A stretch of DNA of 11,408 nucleotides, taken from assembly GCA_003552885.1 (NCBI GenBank), contig PUPA01000021.1, forward strand, positions 1 through 11,408. Reading direction: 5' to 3'. The stretch is from Natrialbaceae archaeon (lineage in GTDB: Archaea; Halobacteriota; Halobacteria; Halobacteriales; Natrialbaceae). This document shows positions 5,980 through 11,408 of this stretch, piece after piece (positions within the stretch are counted from its first letter, which is position 1; every line of letters begins with the position of its first letter). Both the position numbers and the translations under genes were made by a program. A model generated the notes under the pieces. That model saw nothing but the letters and a program-made list of their open reading frames with translations. It was not told where the DNA came from and did not search any database.

Positions 5980-6714
5980 ATGGACGTGACCTTCCTCGGG
6001 ACTGGCTCGGCGATGCCCACCGGCGAGCGGTTCCAGACGGGAATCGCCGTCGAGGAGGACGGACGGACGCTCCTGATCGACTGTGGCTGTGGCGTCCTCC
6101 AGCGGCTCCAACAGTCGGGAATCGGCTACGAGAACGTCTCGACCGTCCTGCTCACCCACCACCACCTCGACCACGTCGCCGACCTGCTCCCGCTGATGAA
6201 AGCCCGGTGGCTCGCCGGCGAGGAACACTTAGCTGTCGTCGGTCCACGGGGAACGAAAACGCTCGTCGACGGGTTGCTGTCGGTCCACGAGTACATGGAC
6301 GGACGGCTGGAGCTGAGCCTCCGGGAGGTCGCCGCCGGCGAGTTCTCGGCGGCCGGTTTCGACGTCTCGGCCTACGAGACCCGCCACTCCCTTCCCTGTC
6401 TCGCCTACCGGTTCGACGACCGGTTTACGTTCAGCGGCGACAGCGAGGCGTTCGCCGGTCTGGCGAACTTCGCCGACGGCTCGGCGGTGTTCGCCCACGA
6501 CTGTTCGTTCCCCGACGACGTCGACGTCTCCGGTCACCCCACGCCCTCGGCGCTCGGAGAGGTCCTCGCCGGCCACGAGATCGGTCGGCTCTACCTCACC
6601 CACCTCTACCCCCACACCGACGGCCGGGAAGCGGAGATGCGCGAGTCGATCGCCGCGAACTACGACGGCGAGGTCCGGTTCGCCGAGGACCTCCAGACGC
6701 TCACGATCGAGTGA
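5980..6714 (+). CDS. MBL-fold metallohydrolase, RNase Z/ElaC-like superfamily
   Basis: A 244-residue beta-lactamase-fold protein, presumably with two metals. It opens with MDVTFLGTGSAMPT, typical of RNase Z-like enzymes. Metal ligands are visible: H60-x-H62-x-D64-H65 in LTHHHLDHV, His136 (ETRHS), Asp154 (FSGDSE) and His208 (YLTHLYPH). The phosphodiesterase-type FAHDCSF (171-177) stands where RNase Z has an HEATF-like motif. It is shorter than true tRNase Z (about 300 residues) and I see no glycine-proline-rich exosite arm, so I would not call it the tRNA 3' processing enzyme; a related phosphodiesterase is more likely. It is soluble and cytosolic. It is divergent from topA and monocistronic; a CGAAACCGCTTTC patch (5943-5955) about 25-37 bases upstream may be its BRE/TATA. 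The converging membrane-protein gene ends 45 bases beyond its stop. Confidence 0.88.
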   Translation: MDVTFLGTGSAMPTGERFQTGIAVEEDGRTLLIDCGCGVLQRLQQSGIGYENVSTVLLTHHHLDHVADLLPLMKARWLAGEEHLAVVGPRGTKTLVDGLLSVHEYMDGRLELSLREVAAGEFSAAGFDVSAYETRHSLPCLAYRFDDRFTFSGDSEAFAGLANFADGSAVFAHDCSFPDDVDVSGHPTPSALGEVLAGHEIGRLYLTHLYPHTDGREAEMRESIAANYDGEVRFAEDLQTLTIE

Positions 6715-6727
6715 GCCCCGTCGGGGC
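6715..6727. terminator. Short hairpin directly after the MBL gene stop
   Basis: GCCCC-GTC-GGGGC: a 5-base G/C stem with a 3-base loop beginning at the base after the TGA, in the 45-base gap between two convergent genes. There is no T-run; a terminator role is a guess from position. Confidence 0.3.
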
Positions 6728-6759
6728 CGGCGGACGGCCACACCAGGTTCCGACGGAGG

Positions 6760-7743
6760 TCACCCCCGCTCGCGGTCGTGGAGGACGAACGGTCCCATCG
6801 AGAGGGTCCGCTTCGCGACCGTCGTGATCCGGAGGACGTACGCGAAGAAGACGACGAACGGGGCGAGACCGACGGCGAACCCCGCGCTGATCACCCAGAC
6901 GAGGTCGTCGACGCCGAGGGTCGACCCCGGCAACGCGGCCGCGTCGACGGTCGTCGCCAGCGCCCCGACGACCACCAGCGCGGGCACCGAGACGAACAGG
7001 AGTGCCCGCGAGAGGTCGATGAGCGCCCACTGGAAGTAAAGCGTCTTGAAGTGTTCTCGCGCCGGCCCGTAGAGGGTCAACGCCTCGATCAGGCCCTCGA
7101 TGGCCGCCTCGGTGGCCGGGGAGAGCGCGTCGCCGTGGTCGGCCCGGAGCCGTCGGGCGTCGACGATCCGACGGGAGTAGTCGAACGCGAGCGCGTGTCG
7201 GGTCACCTCGTACGTGCCGAACTGGGCCCCTTCGAGTCCGGCGCCGGTCGTCCGTGCGTCGTCGACGACCGCCCCGGCGTACGCCGTTATCGCCTCCCGA
7301 CCCGCGACGTCTTCGACCGAAGCCGCGTCAGCGAGCCGGCGTGCCCGCGCCTCGACCGCGCCGACCAGGCCGGCGAGAACCGCCGCGGGCTCGGCGGGAG
7401 CGACCTCGTCCTCGAGGAGGGCCTCGACGTCCCGGCGGAACTCGACGGCGCCACGCATGCGCTCGCGCTGGTCGCCGACGGCACCGAGCTCCTGGGAGAG
7501 CGCGAGCTGGGCGACGGTGACGACGATCGACGTGCCGGTGACGATCGCGCCGACGAACGCGGTAAAGAGGAACGCGACCCCGCCGTGGTCCTCGACGATC
7601 CGCCGGAGCGCCTCCGGACGGAGCTGACCGACGACGACGAAGGCGAGAAACGCCACGAGGAGGACGACGCCGGTGAGCAGCCAGCGGTTCGCCCGGACGA
7701 ACAGCCACGAGCCGGCCTCCCGAATCGGGTTCGAATCGGTCAT
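6760..7743 (-). CDS. Four-helix membrane protein, function unknown
   Basis: A 327-residue integral membrane protein I cannot assign to a characterised family. Predicted membrane spans by hydrophobicity are about 21-41, 56-80 (VAFLFTAFVGAIVTGTSIVV), 245-266 and 280-304. A long soluble region (about 85-240) between spans 2 and 3 is rich in Arg, Asp, Glu and Ala and probably helical. An even number of spans puts both ends on the same side; the Arg-rich N-terminus (to 20) suggests the cytoplasm, which places the large domain there too. SQELGAVGDQRERMRGAVEFRRDVE (83-107), just after span 2, looks like the family's most distinctive stretch. The ATG at 7743 was chosen because the frame upstream of it loses the acidic composition and overlaps the divergent thioredoxin gene. 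A CTTTTGT box about 29 bases upstream suits a near-leaderless mRNA. Confidence 0.85.
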   Translation of the reverse strand: MTDSNPIREAGSWLFVRANRWLLTGVVLLVAFLAFVVVGQLRPEALRRIVEDHGGVAFLFTAFVGAIVTGTSIVVTVAQLALSQELGAVGDQRERMRGAVEFRRDVEALLEDEVAPAEPAAVLAGLVGAVEARARRLADAASVEDVAGREAITAYAGAVVDDARTTGAGLEGAQFGTYEVTRHALAFDYSRRIVDARRLRADHGDALSPATEAAIEGLIEALTLYGPAREHFKTLYFQWALIDLSRALLFVSVPALVVVGALATTVDAAALPGSTLGVDDLVWVISAGFAVGLAPFVVFFAYVLRITTVAKRTLSMGPFVLHDRERG

Positions 7744-7840
7744 CCGGGAGCCCCGACCACGCCGACGGACAAAAGCCCGTGCCGGGACCGGTCGGGCCGT
7801 CGTCGATCGCTGCGCCGTGGACGGGGCGCCCGCGGCCGGT

Positions 7841-7872
7841 GGCGTGGCCGTCGGGCCGACCGTCGCCACGCC
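7841..7872. repeat. Nested dyad in the membrane protein/thioredoxin promoter region
   Basis: GGCGTGGC (7841-7848) pairs with GCCACGCC (7865-7872). Inside it GTCGG (7850-7854) pairs with CCGAC (7856-7860) around one base. It lies 47-78 bases before the thioredoxin start, in the 175-base divergent gap (7744-7918), and may be an operator. The rest of that gap shows only weak promoter-like patches next to each start. Confidence 0.35.
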
Positions 7873-7918
7873 GGCACGACGTCGACACCGACTTGAACGC
7901 CACGTTCCGACGGTACGT

Positions 7919-8272
7919 ATGGATCCGGACGCGAAACCGAAGCGGCTCGAGGACGCCGCGGCCCTCGAGTCGTTCGTCTCGGGGGCCGACGTCGCCCTCG
8001 TGGAGTTTTTCACGAACGGCTGCCCGAACTGTGCGGCGATGGAGCCGGTGCTCGGCACCGTCGCCCGGAGCGCGGACGTGTCGGTCGGGCTGATCAACCC
8101 CCGGACTGATCCCGGCCTGATCGAGGCGTACGACGTCCGGTCGGTGCCGACGCTCGTCGTCTTCGTCGACGGCATCGAGCGCGGCCGGCTCGCGGAGGGG
8201 TTCCAGGGGGCAGAGTCGGTCCTCGAACTCCTCAGAGCGCACGCCCCGGAGGCAGTTCCGGAGACCGAATAA
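7919..8272 (+). CDS. Thioredoxin-fold protein with CPNC active site
   Basis: A 117-residue single-domain thioredoxin-like protein. The redox pair is Cys35-Pro-Asn-Cys38 in FFTNGCPNCAAMEP, and the conserved cis-proline is Pro77 in VRSVPTLVVF. The fold elements follow thioredoxin order: a helix near 10-20, strand VALVEFF, the active-site helix, strand VSVGLIN, then the cis-Pro loop and a C-terminal helix (97-108). The WCGPC of classical thioredoxin is replaced by NGCPNC, so redox potential and partner may differ, and reduction by the usual thioredoxin reductase is not assured. There is no signal peptide, so it is cytosolic. The ATG at 7919 is preferred because residues upstream in frame are basic and overlap the divergent gene; ACTTGAAC (7891-7898) about 25 bases upstream may be a weak promoter box. 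It is divergent from the membrane-protein gene. Confidence 0.9.
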   Translation: MDPDAKPKRLEDAAALESFVSGADVALVEFFTNGCPNCAAMEPVLGTVARSADVSVGLINPRTDPGLIEAYDVRSVPTLVVFVDGIERGRLAEGFQGAESVLELLRAHAPEAVPETE

Positions 8273-8285
8273 ACGGCGCGAAACG

Positions 8286-8312
8286 GAGCCGATCGGAGAC
8301 CGATCCCGGCTC
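8286..8312. terminator. Bulged hairpin between convergent thioredoxin and reductase genes
   Basis: GATCGG (8291-8296) and CCGATC (8300-8305) form a 6-base stem with a 3-base loop. GAGCC (8286-8290) and GGCTC (8308-8312) add 5 pairs beyond a 2-base bulge. It fills the 38-base gap and runs into the stop codon of the minus-strand gene. It shares three octamers, in order, with the hairpin at 2785-2823. Termination is an inference. Confidence 0.4.
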
Positions 8313-9612
8313 AGTCGTATCGGGACGGACTCGGGGTTCGGCCGGCGGCGTCGCCGGCGAGCCGGCCGAACGGGCCGAGGTCGAGATCGAGGTGATCCCG
8401 GAGGTACTGGCCGAGAAGCGGGAGGTCCTCGAGGTGCAGCAGGCTGGCGATCGCCCGCAGGTCGCCGTCGTTCGCCCGTGCCAGTGTCCGGTCGTCGAGG
8501 CGATTCAAGTCCTCCATCAGCCGGTCGTACCGGTCGTTCGGGGCGAGATACAGCAACTCGGTCATCCGCAGGCGCGTGTCCATCCGCGGGGCGACGTCGC
8601 GGTGCCAGAGTTTGTCGTAAAGGGCCATCTCCGAGGCGGAGGTGTCCTCGATGCCGTCGTCGAGACAGGCGTCGACGGTCGTCGCCGCCGCGCGGGCGGA
8701 CTTCATACACTTGTGGATCCCCTCCCCCCAGAGCGGGTCGAGCGTCGGCACCGTGTCGCCGATCGCGAGGAAGTTGTCGGTACTCAGGTTCGTGGGTGGC
8801 TGGATGTGTGCCGAGCCGCGGTGTTGGACGCCATCGATCCGTTCGGCGTCGGCGAACCGCGGGTCGGTCTCGAGCCAGTGTTCGAGGTAGCCGTCGATGG
8901 TGCGGGACTCCTCGGCGTGACGGGTGTGGATGTGGTTCTGGATGTAACAGAGACCGACTTTCGCCGTGTCCGCGCCGGTGTGGAAGATCCAGGAGTACCC
9001 CCCGGGGGCGATGGCGTGATCGAGCCTGAGCATCATCGCGTCGGTCAGGTCGGCGAAGCCGGGGTGGTCGACCTCGATCCCTTCGAGTTCGTACTCGATC
9101 CCGATCGCGTGGTTCTCCCGTTTGAGGTCGACGACGTCGAGTGCCTTCGCCAGCGGCGCGCTCGGTCCCGTCGCGTCGACGACGACCTTGCCGTAGACCG
9201 ACTCGCTCCCGTTGTACTCGACGCCGACGATCTCGCCGTCCTCGAGGATCGGGCCGGTGACCCGCGCGTCGAAGCGGTACTCCGCGCCGTCGGCGCGGCT
9301 GTCGGCGACCAGCCAGCGTTTGAAGTCGGCGAACTCGAGGACCGCGCCGGCCTGCTCTTTCACGAAGTGATCCCGGGGCGACTCGAGGACCACGCTGTCG
9401 GTGTAGTTCATCACGACGTCGTCGGGGACGCCGAAGGCCGTCATCATCGACGGGAACGTGCCCGCAGTCGACTTGTTGCTCGTCCGGGGGAACTCCGATT
9501 CCGTCTCTGTTTCGAGCACGACGACGTCGTATCCCCGGGCGGCGAGGTCGCGTGCACACTGACCGCCCGCGGGGCCGGCGCCGGCGATCACCACGTCGTA
9601 TTCGTCTCGCAT
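8311..9612 (-). CDS. Geranylgeranyl reductase family FAD-dependent oxidoreductase
   Basis: A 433-residue flavoprotein of the archaeal GGR family, which saturates the double bonds of geranylgeranyl chains in membrane ether lipids or related isoprenoids. The N-terminal Rossmann motif is G11-A-G13-P-A-G16 with the ribose-binding acid Glu34 (VVLETE). KSTAGTF (47-53) follows. VVVDATGP (143-150) and FLAIGDTVPTLDPLWGEGIH (281-300) are FAD contacts. YSWIF (206-210), in GGYSWIFHTG, matches the substrate-cavity YxWxFP motif of GGR. The enzyme is likely cytosolic or membrane-associated. The C-terminus (about 340-433) is helical and charged. Haloarchaea carry several GGR-family paralogues, so whether this one acts on phospholipids, menaquinone or another prenyl group cannot be decided. 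It follows the acyl-CoA dehydrogenase on the same strand after 75 bases and has its own promoter-like box. Confidence 0.88.
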   Translation of the reverse strand: MRDEYDVVIAGAGPAGGQCARDLAARGYDVVVLETETESEFPRTSNKSTAGTFPSMMTAFGVPDDVVMNYTDSVVLESPRDHFVKEQAGAVLEFADFKRWLVADSRADGAEYRFDARVTGPILEDGEIVGVEYNGSESVYGKVVVDATGPSAPLAKALDVVDLKRENHAIGIEYELEGIEVDHPGFADLTDAMMLRLDHAIAPGGYSWIFHTGADTAKVGLCYIQNHIHTRHAEESRTIDGYLEHWLETDPRFADAERIDGVQHRGSAHIQPPTNLSTDNFLAIGDTVPTLDPLWGEGIHKCMKSARAAATTVDACLDDGIEDTSASEMALYDKLWHRDVAPRMDTRLRMTELLYLAPNDRYDRLMEDLNRLDDRTLARANDGDLRAIASLLHLEDLPLLGQYLRDHLDLDLGPFGRLAGDAAGRTPSPSRYD

Positions 9613-9633
9613 AGCTGAGTTACACGGTGGGGG

Positions 9634-9650
9634 GACTATCAGTCTTCGCT
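9634..9650 (-). promoter_or_regulatory. BRE/TATA-like promoter of the GGR-family gene
   Basis: The minus strand reads GCGAAGACTGATAGT: a purine-rich BRE-like stretch, then TGATAGT centred about 26 bases before the ATG at 9612. The spacing predicts a leaderless transcript. No Shine-Dalgarno site precedes the ATG. Confidence 0.5.
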
Positions 9651-9687
9651 GTTCGTACGGAGGTGGTTCGTAGCGTAGACGGCACGG

Positions 9688-10833
9688 TCATGGCTCGAGT
9701 AAGCGGTCTCCGATGGTGTTTCGGAGGATCTCGCTCGTTCCCTCGTAGATCTCGTTGAGCTTCGCGTCCCGGTAGAACCGTTCGGCGGGGAAGTCCTTCG
9801 TGTAGCCGTAGCCGCCGTGGACCTGGATCCCCGCCTCGGCGACCTCACGGGAGACCTCACTGGCGTACAGCTTCGCCTGGGCGGCCGCCGTGACGTACGT
9901 CTCCCCGTGGATCTTCCGGTCCGCGGCCCGGTGCATCAACAGCTTCGCGGCCTGGATCTTCGTGTCCATGTCGGCGAGTTTGTGTTTGATCGCCTGGAAC
10001 TCGCCGATCGGGCGGCCGAACTGTTCGCGCTCGCGGGCGTACTCGCGGGCGGCCTCGAACGCCGCCCGCGCGATGCCGACCCCGCGGGCGGCGATGGTGA
10101 TCCGACCGCCGTTGAGGATCTCGAGGGCCTGGAGGAATCCCTCGCCCTCCTCGCCGAGCCGGCGGTCGGCGGGAATTCGTAGGTCCTCGAACCGAAGCTC
10201 CGCGGTCGGACAGCCCTTGTCGCCGAGTTTCTCCTCGGTCCCCTCGACGTGGAACCCCTCGTCCTCGGCCGGCCGAACGACGAACGAGGAGATCCCGCTC
10301 CTGCCGGCGTCGGGGTCGGTCTTCGCGAAGACGATCACCGTGTCCGCGACCGAACCGTTCGAGATCCAGAGTTTGTTCCCGTCGACGACGTACTCCTCGC
10401 CGTCCCGTCTCGCCGTCGTCTCCATCGCGGGGACGTCGCTGCCGGCGCCGGCCTCCGAGAGGGCGAACGCGCCGACGTCGGTCCCCTCGGCGAGCGGCGT
10501 CAGATACCGCTCGCGCTGGTGATCGTCGCCGAACTCGTAGACAGCGTTCGCGGCCAGGGAGACGTGTGCGGCCACGATCGTTCCCAGCCCACCCGACCCC
10601 CGCGAGAGCTCCTCTAAGGCGATCGCATAGGAGTGGTAGTCGACGCCGGCGCCGCCGTAGCGCTCCGGAAACGGCATCCCCATCAGGCCGAGGTCCGCCA
10701 TCTGGTCGACGAGATCCGCGGGAAACTCGTCGGTGCGGTCTATCTCGTCGGCGACGGGGACCACCTCCTCGTCGACGAACGCCGCGACGGCCTCCTGGAT
10801 CTGGCGTTGCTCGGGCGACGGCCTGAGGTCCAT
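9688..10833 (-). CDS. Acyl-CoA dehydrogenase
   Basis: A 381-residue FAD enzyme that oxidises acyl-CoA to trans-2-enoyl-CoA, handing electrons to an electron-transfer flavoprotein (beta-oxidation or branched-chain acid breakdown). It shows the normal three-part fold: N-terminal helices, a middle beta domain with signature 1 ALSEAGAGSD (124-133) and KLWISNG, and C-terminal helices. Signature 2, QVHGGYGYTKDFPAERFYRD, spans 337-356. The catalytic base is Glu364 in EIYEGTSEI, the short-chain/medium-chain position. Chain-length preference is not readable. Start choice: MDLRPSPEQRQIQEAV (ATG at 10833) aligns with the usual family N-terminus, and a TATA-like GGATAAAC centred near 10876 predicts transcription from about 10850. 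An in-frame ATG at 10857 would add 8 residues and cannot be excluded. The gene is divergent from the squalene/phytoene synthase. Confidence 0.95.
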   Translation of the reverse strand: MDLRPSPEQRQIQEAVAAFVDEEVVPVADEIDRTDEFPADLVDQMADLGLMGMPFPERYGGAGVDYHSYAIALEELSRGSGGLGTIVAAHVSLAANAVYEFGDDHQRERYLTPLAEGTDVGAFALSEAGAGSDVPAMETTARRDGEEYVVDGNKLWISNGSVADTVIVFAKTDPDAGRSGISSFVVRPAEDEGFHVEGTEEKLGDKGCPTAELRFEDLRIPADRRLGEEGEGFLQALEILNGGRITIAARGVGIARAAFEAAREYAREREQFGRPIGEFQAIKHKLADMDTKIQAAKLLMHRAADRKIHGETYVTAAAQAKLYASEVSREVAEAGIQVHGGYGYTKDFPAERFYRDAKLNEIYEGTSEILRNTIGDRLLEP

Positions 10834-10870
10834 GTCCGGGGATTCGATCGGTCGCATCTTTACGTTTTCC

Positions 10871-10884
10871 TCGTTTATCCGATC
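10871..10884 (-). promoter_or_regulatory. TATA-like box of the acyl-CoA dehydrogenase
   Basis: The minus strand reads GATCGGATAAACGA, the most A/T-rich patch upstream of the gene. A start 26 bases downstream falls near 10850, between the two candidate ATGs, which favours the ATG at 10833. The divergent gene at 10938 has a separate T-run (10903-10907) about 33 bases before its start. Confidence 0.45.
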
Positions 10885-10937
10885 CGTGCCGGGACCGGGG
10901 CGTTTTTGCAGGGGGGGCCCGAAACCCTCCGCAATAG

Positions 10938-11408
10938 ATGACCACGGGGCAGCCGGAACCGACGACGGACGCAGACCTCGAGTGGTGTTATGGGGCCGTT
11001 CACGGCGTCTCGCGGACGTTCTCTATCACGGTCGATCGGCTCGAAGAGCCGATGGCACGCCACATCTGCCTCGGCTACCTCCTCTGTCGGATAGCCGACA
11101 CGATAGAGGACGCAGGACACGTTCCGCCGGCCGACCAGACCGCACTGCTCGCGCTGTACGACCGACTGCTCGACCCCGAGGAGCCGGTCACCGCCGAGGA
11201 GTTCCTCGCGGAGGTCGAGCCGTGGCTCCCCGAGGAGCTCGACGCCGACTGGGAGGTCGTGGCCAACACGCCGCGGGTGATCCGCAGCTACGAGCGTCTC
11301 GAACCCGAGCCCCGGGAGATCATGCGCGAGCCAGTCAGAGAGCTCGTCGGCGGGATGGCGATGTTCACCGACCGCTACGCCGAGGAGGGTGGGCTGCGCC
11401 TCCAGACC
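10938..11408 (+). CDS. Squalene/phytoene synthase family protein, N-terminal part
   Basis: The first 157 residues; the frame is open to the window edge, so the 3' half is missing (the family is about 300-360 residues). The N-terminus has VSRTFSI (24-30), the HICLGYLLCRIADTIED stretch (42-58) and the first aspartate-rich, Mg-diphosphate-binding motif D54-T-I-E-D58. FTDRYAEEGGLRLQT (143-157) leads toward the second half. These enzymes join two prenyl diphosphates head to head: two GGPP to phytoene for carotenoids, or two FPP to squalene. The visible part does not settle which; it resembles haloarchaeal squalene-synthase-like proteins more than CrtB, with the choice left open. The N-terminal tail (to about 12) is unstructured. 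ATG 10938 is the only good start, with no Shine-Dalgarno site and a T-run about 33 bases upstream, so the leader is very short or absent. Confidence 0.92.
   Translation, partial: MTTGQPEPTTDADLEWCYGAVHGVSRTFSITVDRLEEPMARHICLGYLLCRIADTIEDAGHVPPADQTALLALYDRLLDPEEPVTAEEFLAEVEPWLPEELDADWEVVANTPRVIRSYERLEPEPREIMREPVRELVGGMAMFTDRYAEEGGLRLQT

Noticed and set aside
4694..5989. Plus-strand open frame (431 residues) antisense to topA
   Set aside because: It mirrors topA codons, is rich in Asp-Arg-Gly runs, and has no recognisable domain; high-G+C genes commonly leave such antisense frames open.
7673..7918. N-terminal extension of the thioredoxin-like protein
   Set aside because: Residues before the ATG at 7919 are Arg-rich and unstructured and overlap the divergent gene's start; the thioredoxin fold is complete without them.
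7744..8175. Upstream extension of the membrane-protein frame
   Set aside because: Composition turns to Ser/Thr/Arg-rich without the acidic bias and it overlaps the thioredoxin gene; the ATG at 7743 gives a clean start.
7328..9559. Long minus-strand open frame (743 residues) across the GGR-family, thioredoxin and membrane-protein genes
   Set aside because: Arg-rich low-complexity translation that crosses three well-supported genes and both strands' regulatory gaps; composition is not halophilic.
1..11408. Search for tRNA, rRNA, CRISPR arrays, insertion sequences and attachment sites
   Set aside because: By eye I found no cloverleaf or CCA-type arms, no regularly spaced repeats, no transposase and no terminal inverted repeats; the only tandem repeat is the 25-base pair at 3140-3189.

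Overview
This looks like chromosomal DNA from a haloarchaeon (class Halobacteria). The G+C content is high, with a strong G/C preference at third codon positions. All the proteins are acidic (rich in Asp, Glu, Ala, Gly and Val, poor in Lys). Promoters look archaeal, with TATA-like boxes about 25-30 bases upstream of several start codons, as expected for leaderless mRNAs. The gene content also fits: archaeal PurM and TopA, a geranylgeranyl-reductase-family flavoprotein and a squalene/phytoene synthase. I see no mobile element, CRISPR array, rRNA or tRNA. No gap between genes exceeds about 260 bases, and composition is even throughout, so nothing points to recent transfer.

Layout. Positions 1-1624 (+) are a tightly overlapping operon: the tail of a short-chain dehydrogenase, a thiolase, and a small DUF35/OB-fold partner that has lost its zinc-ribbon cysteines. 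Positions 1779-2756 (+) are purM. It converges on a small unknown protein (2806-3126, -) and the large topA (3191-5719, -). Divergent from topA is an MBL-fold hydrolase of the RNase Z superfamily (5980-6714, +). It converges on a four-helix membrane protein of unknown function (6760-7743, -), which is divergent from a CPNC thioredoxin-fold protein (7919-8272, +). That gene converges on a geranylgeranyl-reductase-family gene (8311-9612, -). Behind it on the same strand is an acyl-CoA dehydrogenase (9688-10833, -). Divergent from that is a squalene/phytoene synthase (10938 onward, +), cut by the window edge.

How the genes fit together. The first operon probably makes or breaks beta-ketoacyl-CoA: the thiolase and its OB-fold partner form or cleave the C-C bond, and the SDR could interconvert 3-keto and 3-hydroxy groups. 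This resembles the two-subunit haloarchaeal beta-ketothiolases. The right-hand end leans toward acyl-CoA and isoprenoid chemistry. The middle is housekeeping (purine synthesis, DNA topology) with uncharacterised haloarchaeal genes between.

Most of this is ordinary haloarchaeal core genome and I do not see a clear new multi-gene system. The points most worth a second look are: the zinc-ligand-free DUF35 subunit; a 25-base tandem duplication that copies the promoter of the small gene after topA; related hairpins at two convergent gene ends; inverted repeats in the divergent promoter regions; and the uncharacterised membrane protein beside a CPNC thioredoxin.
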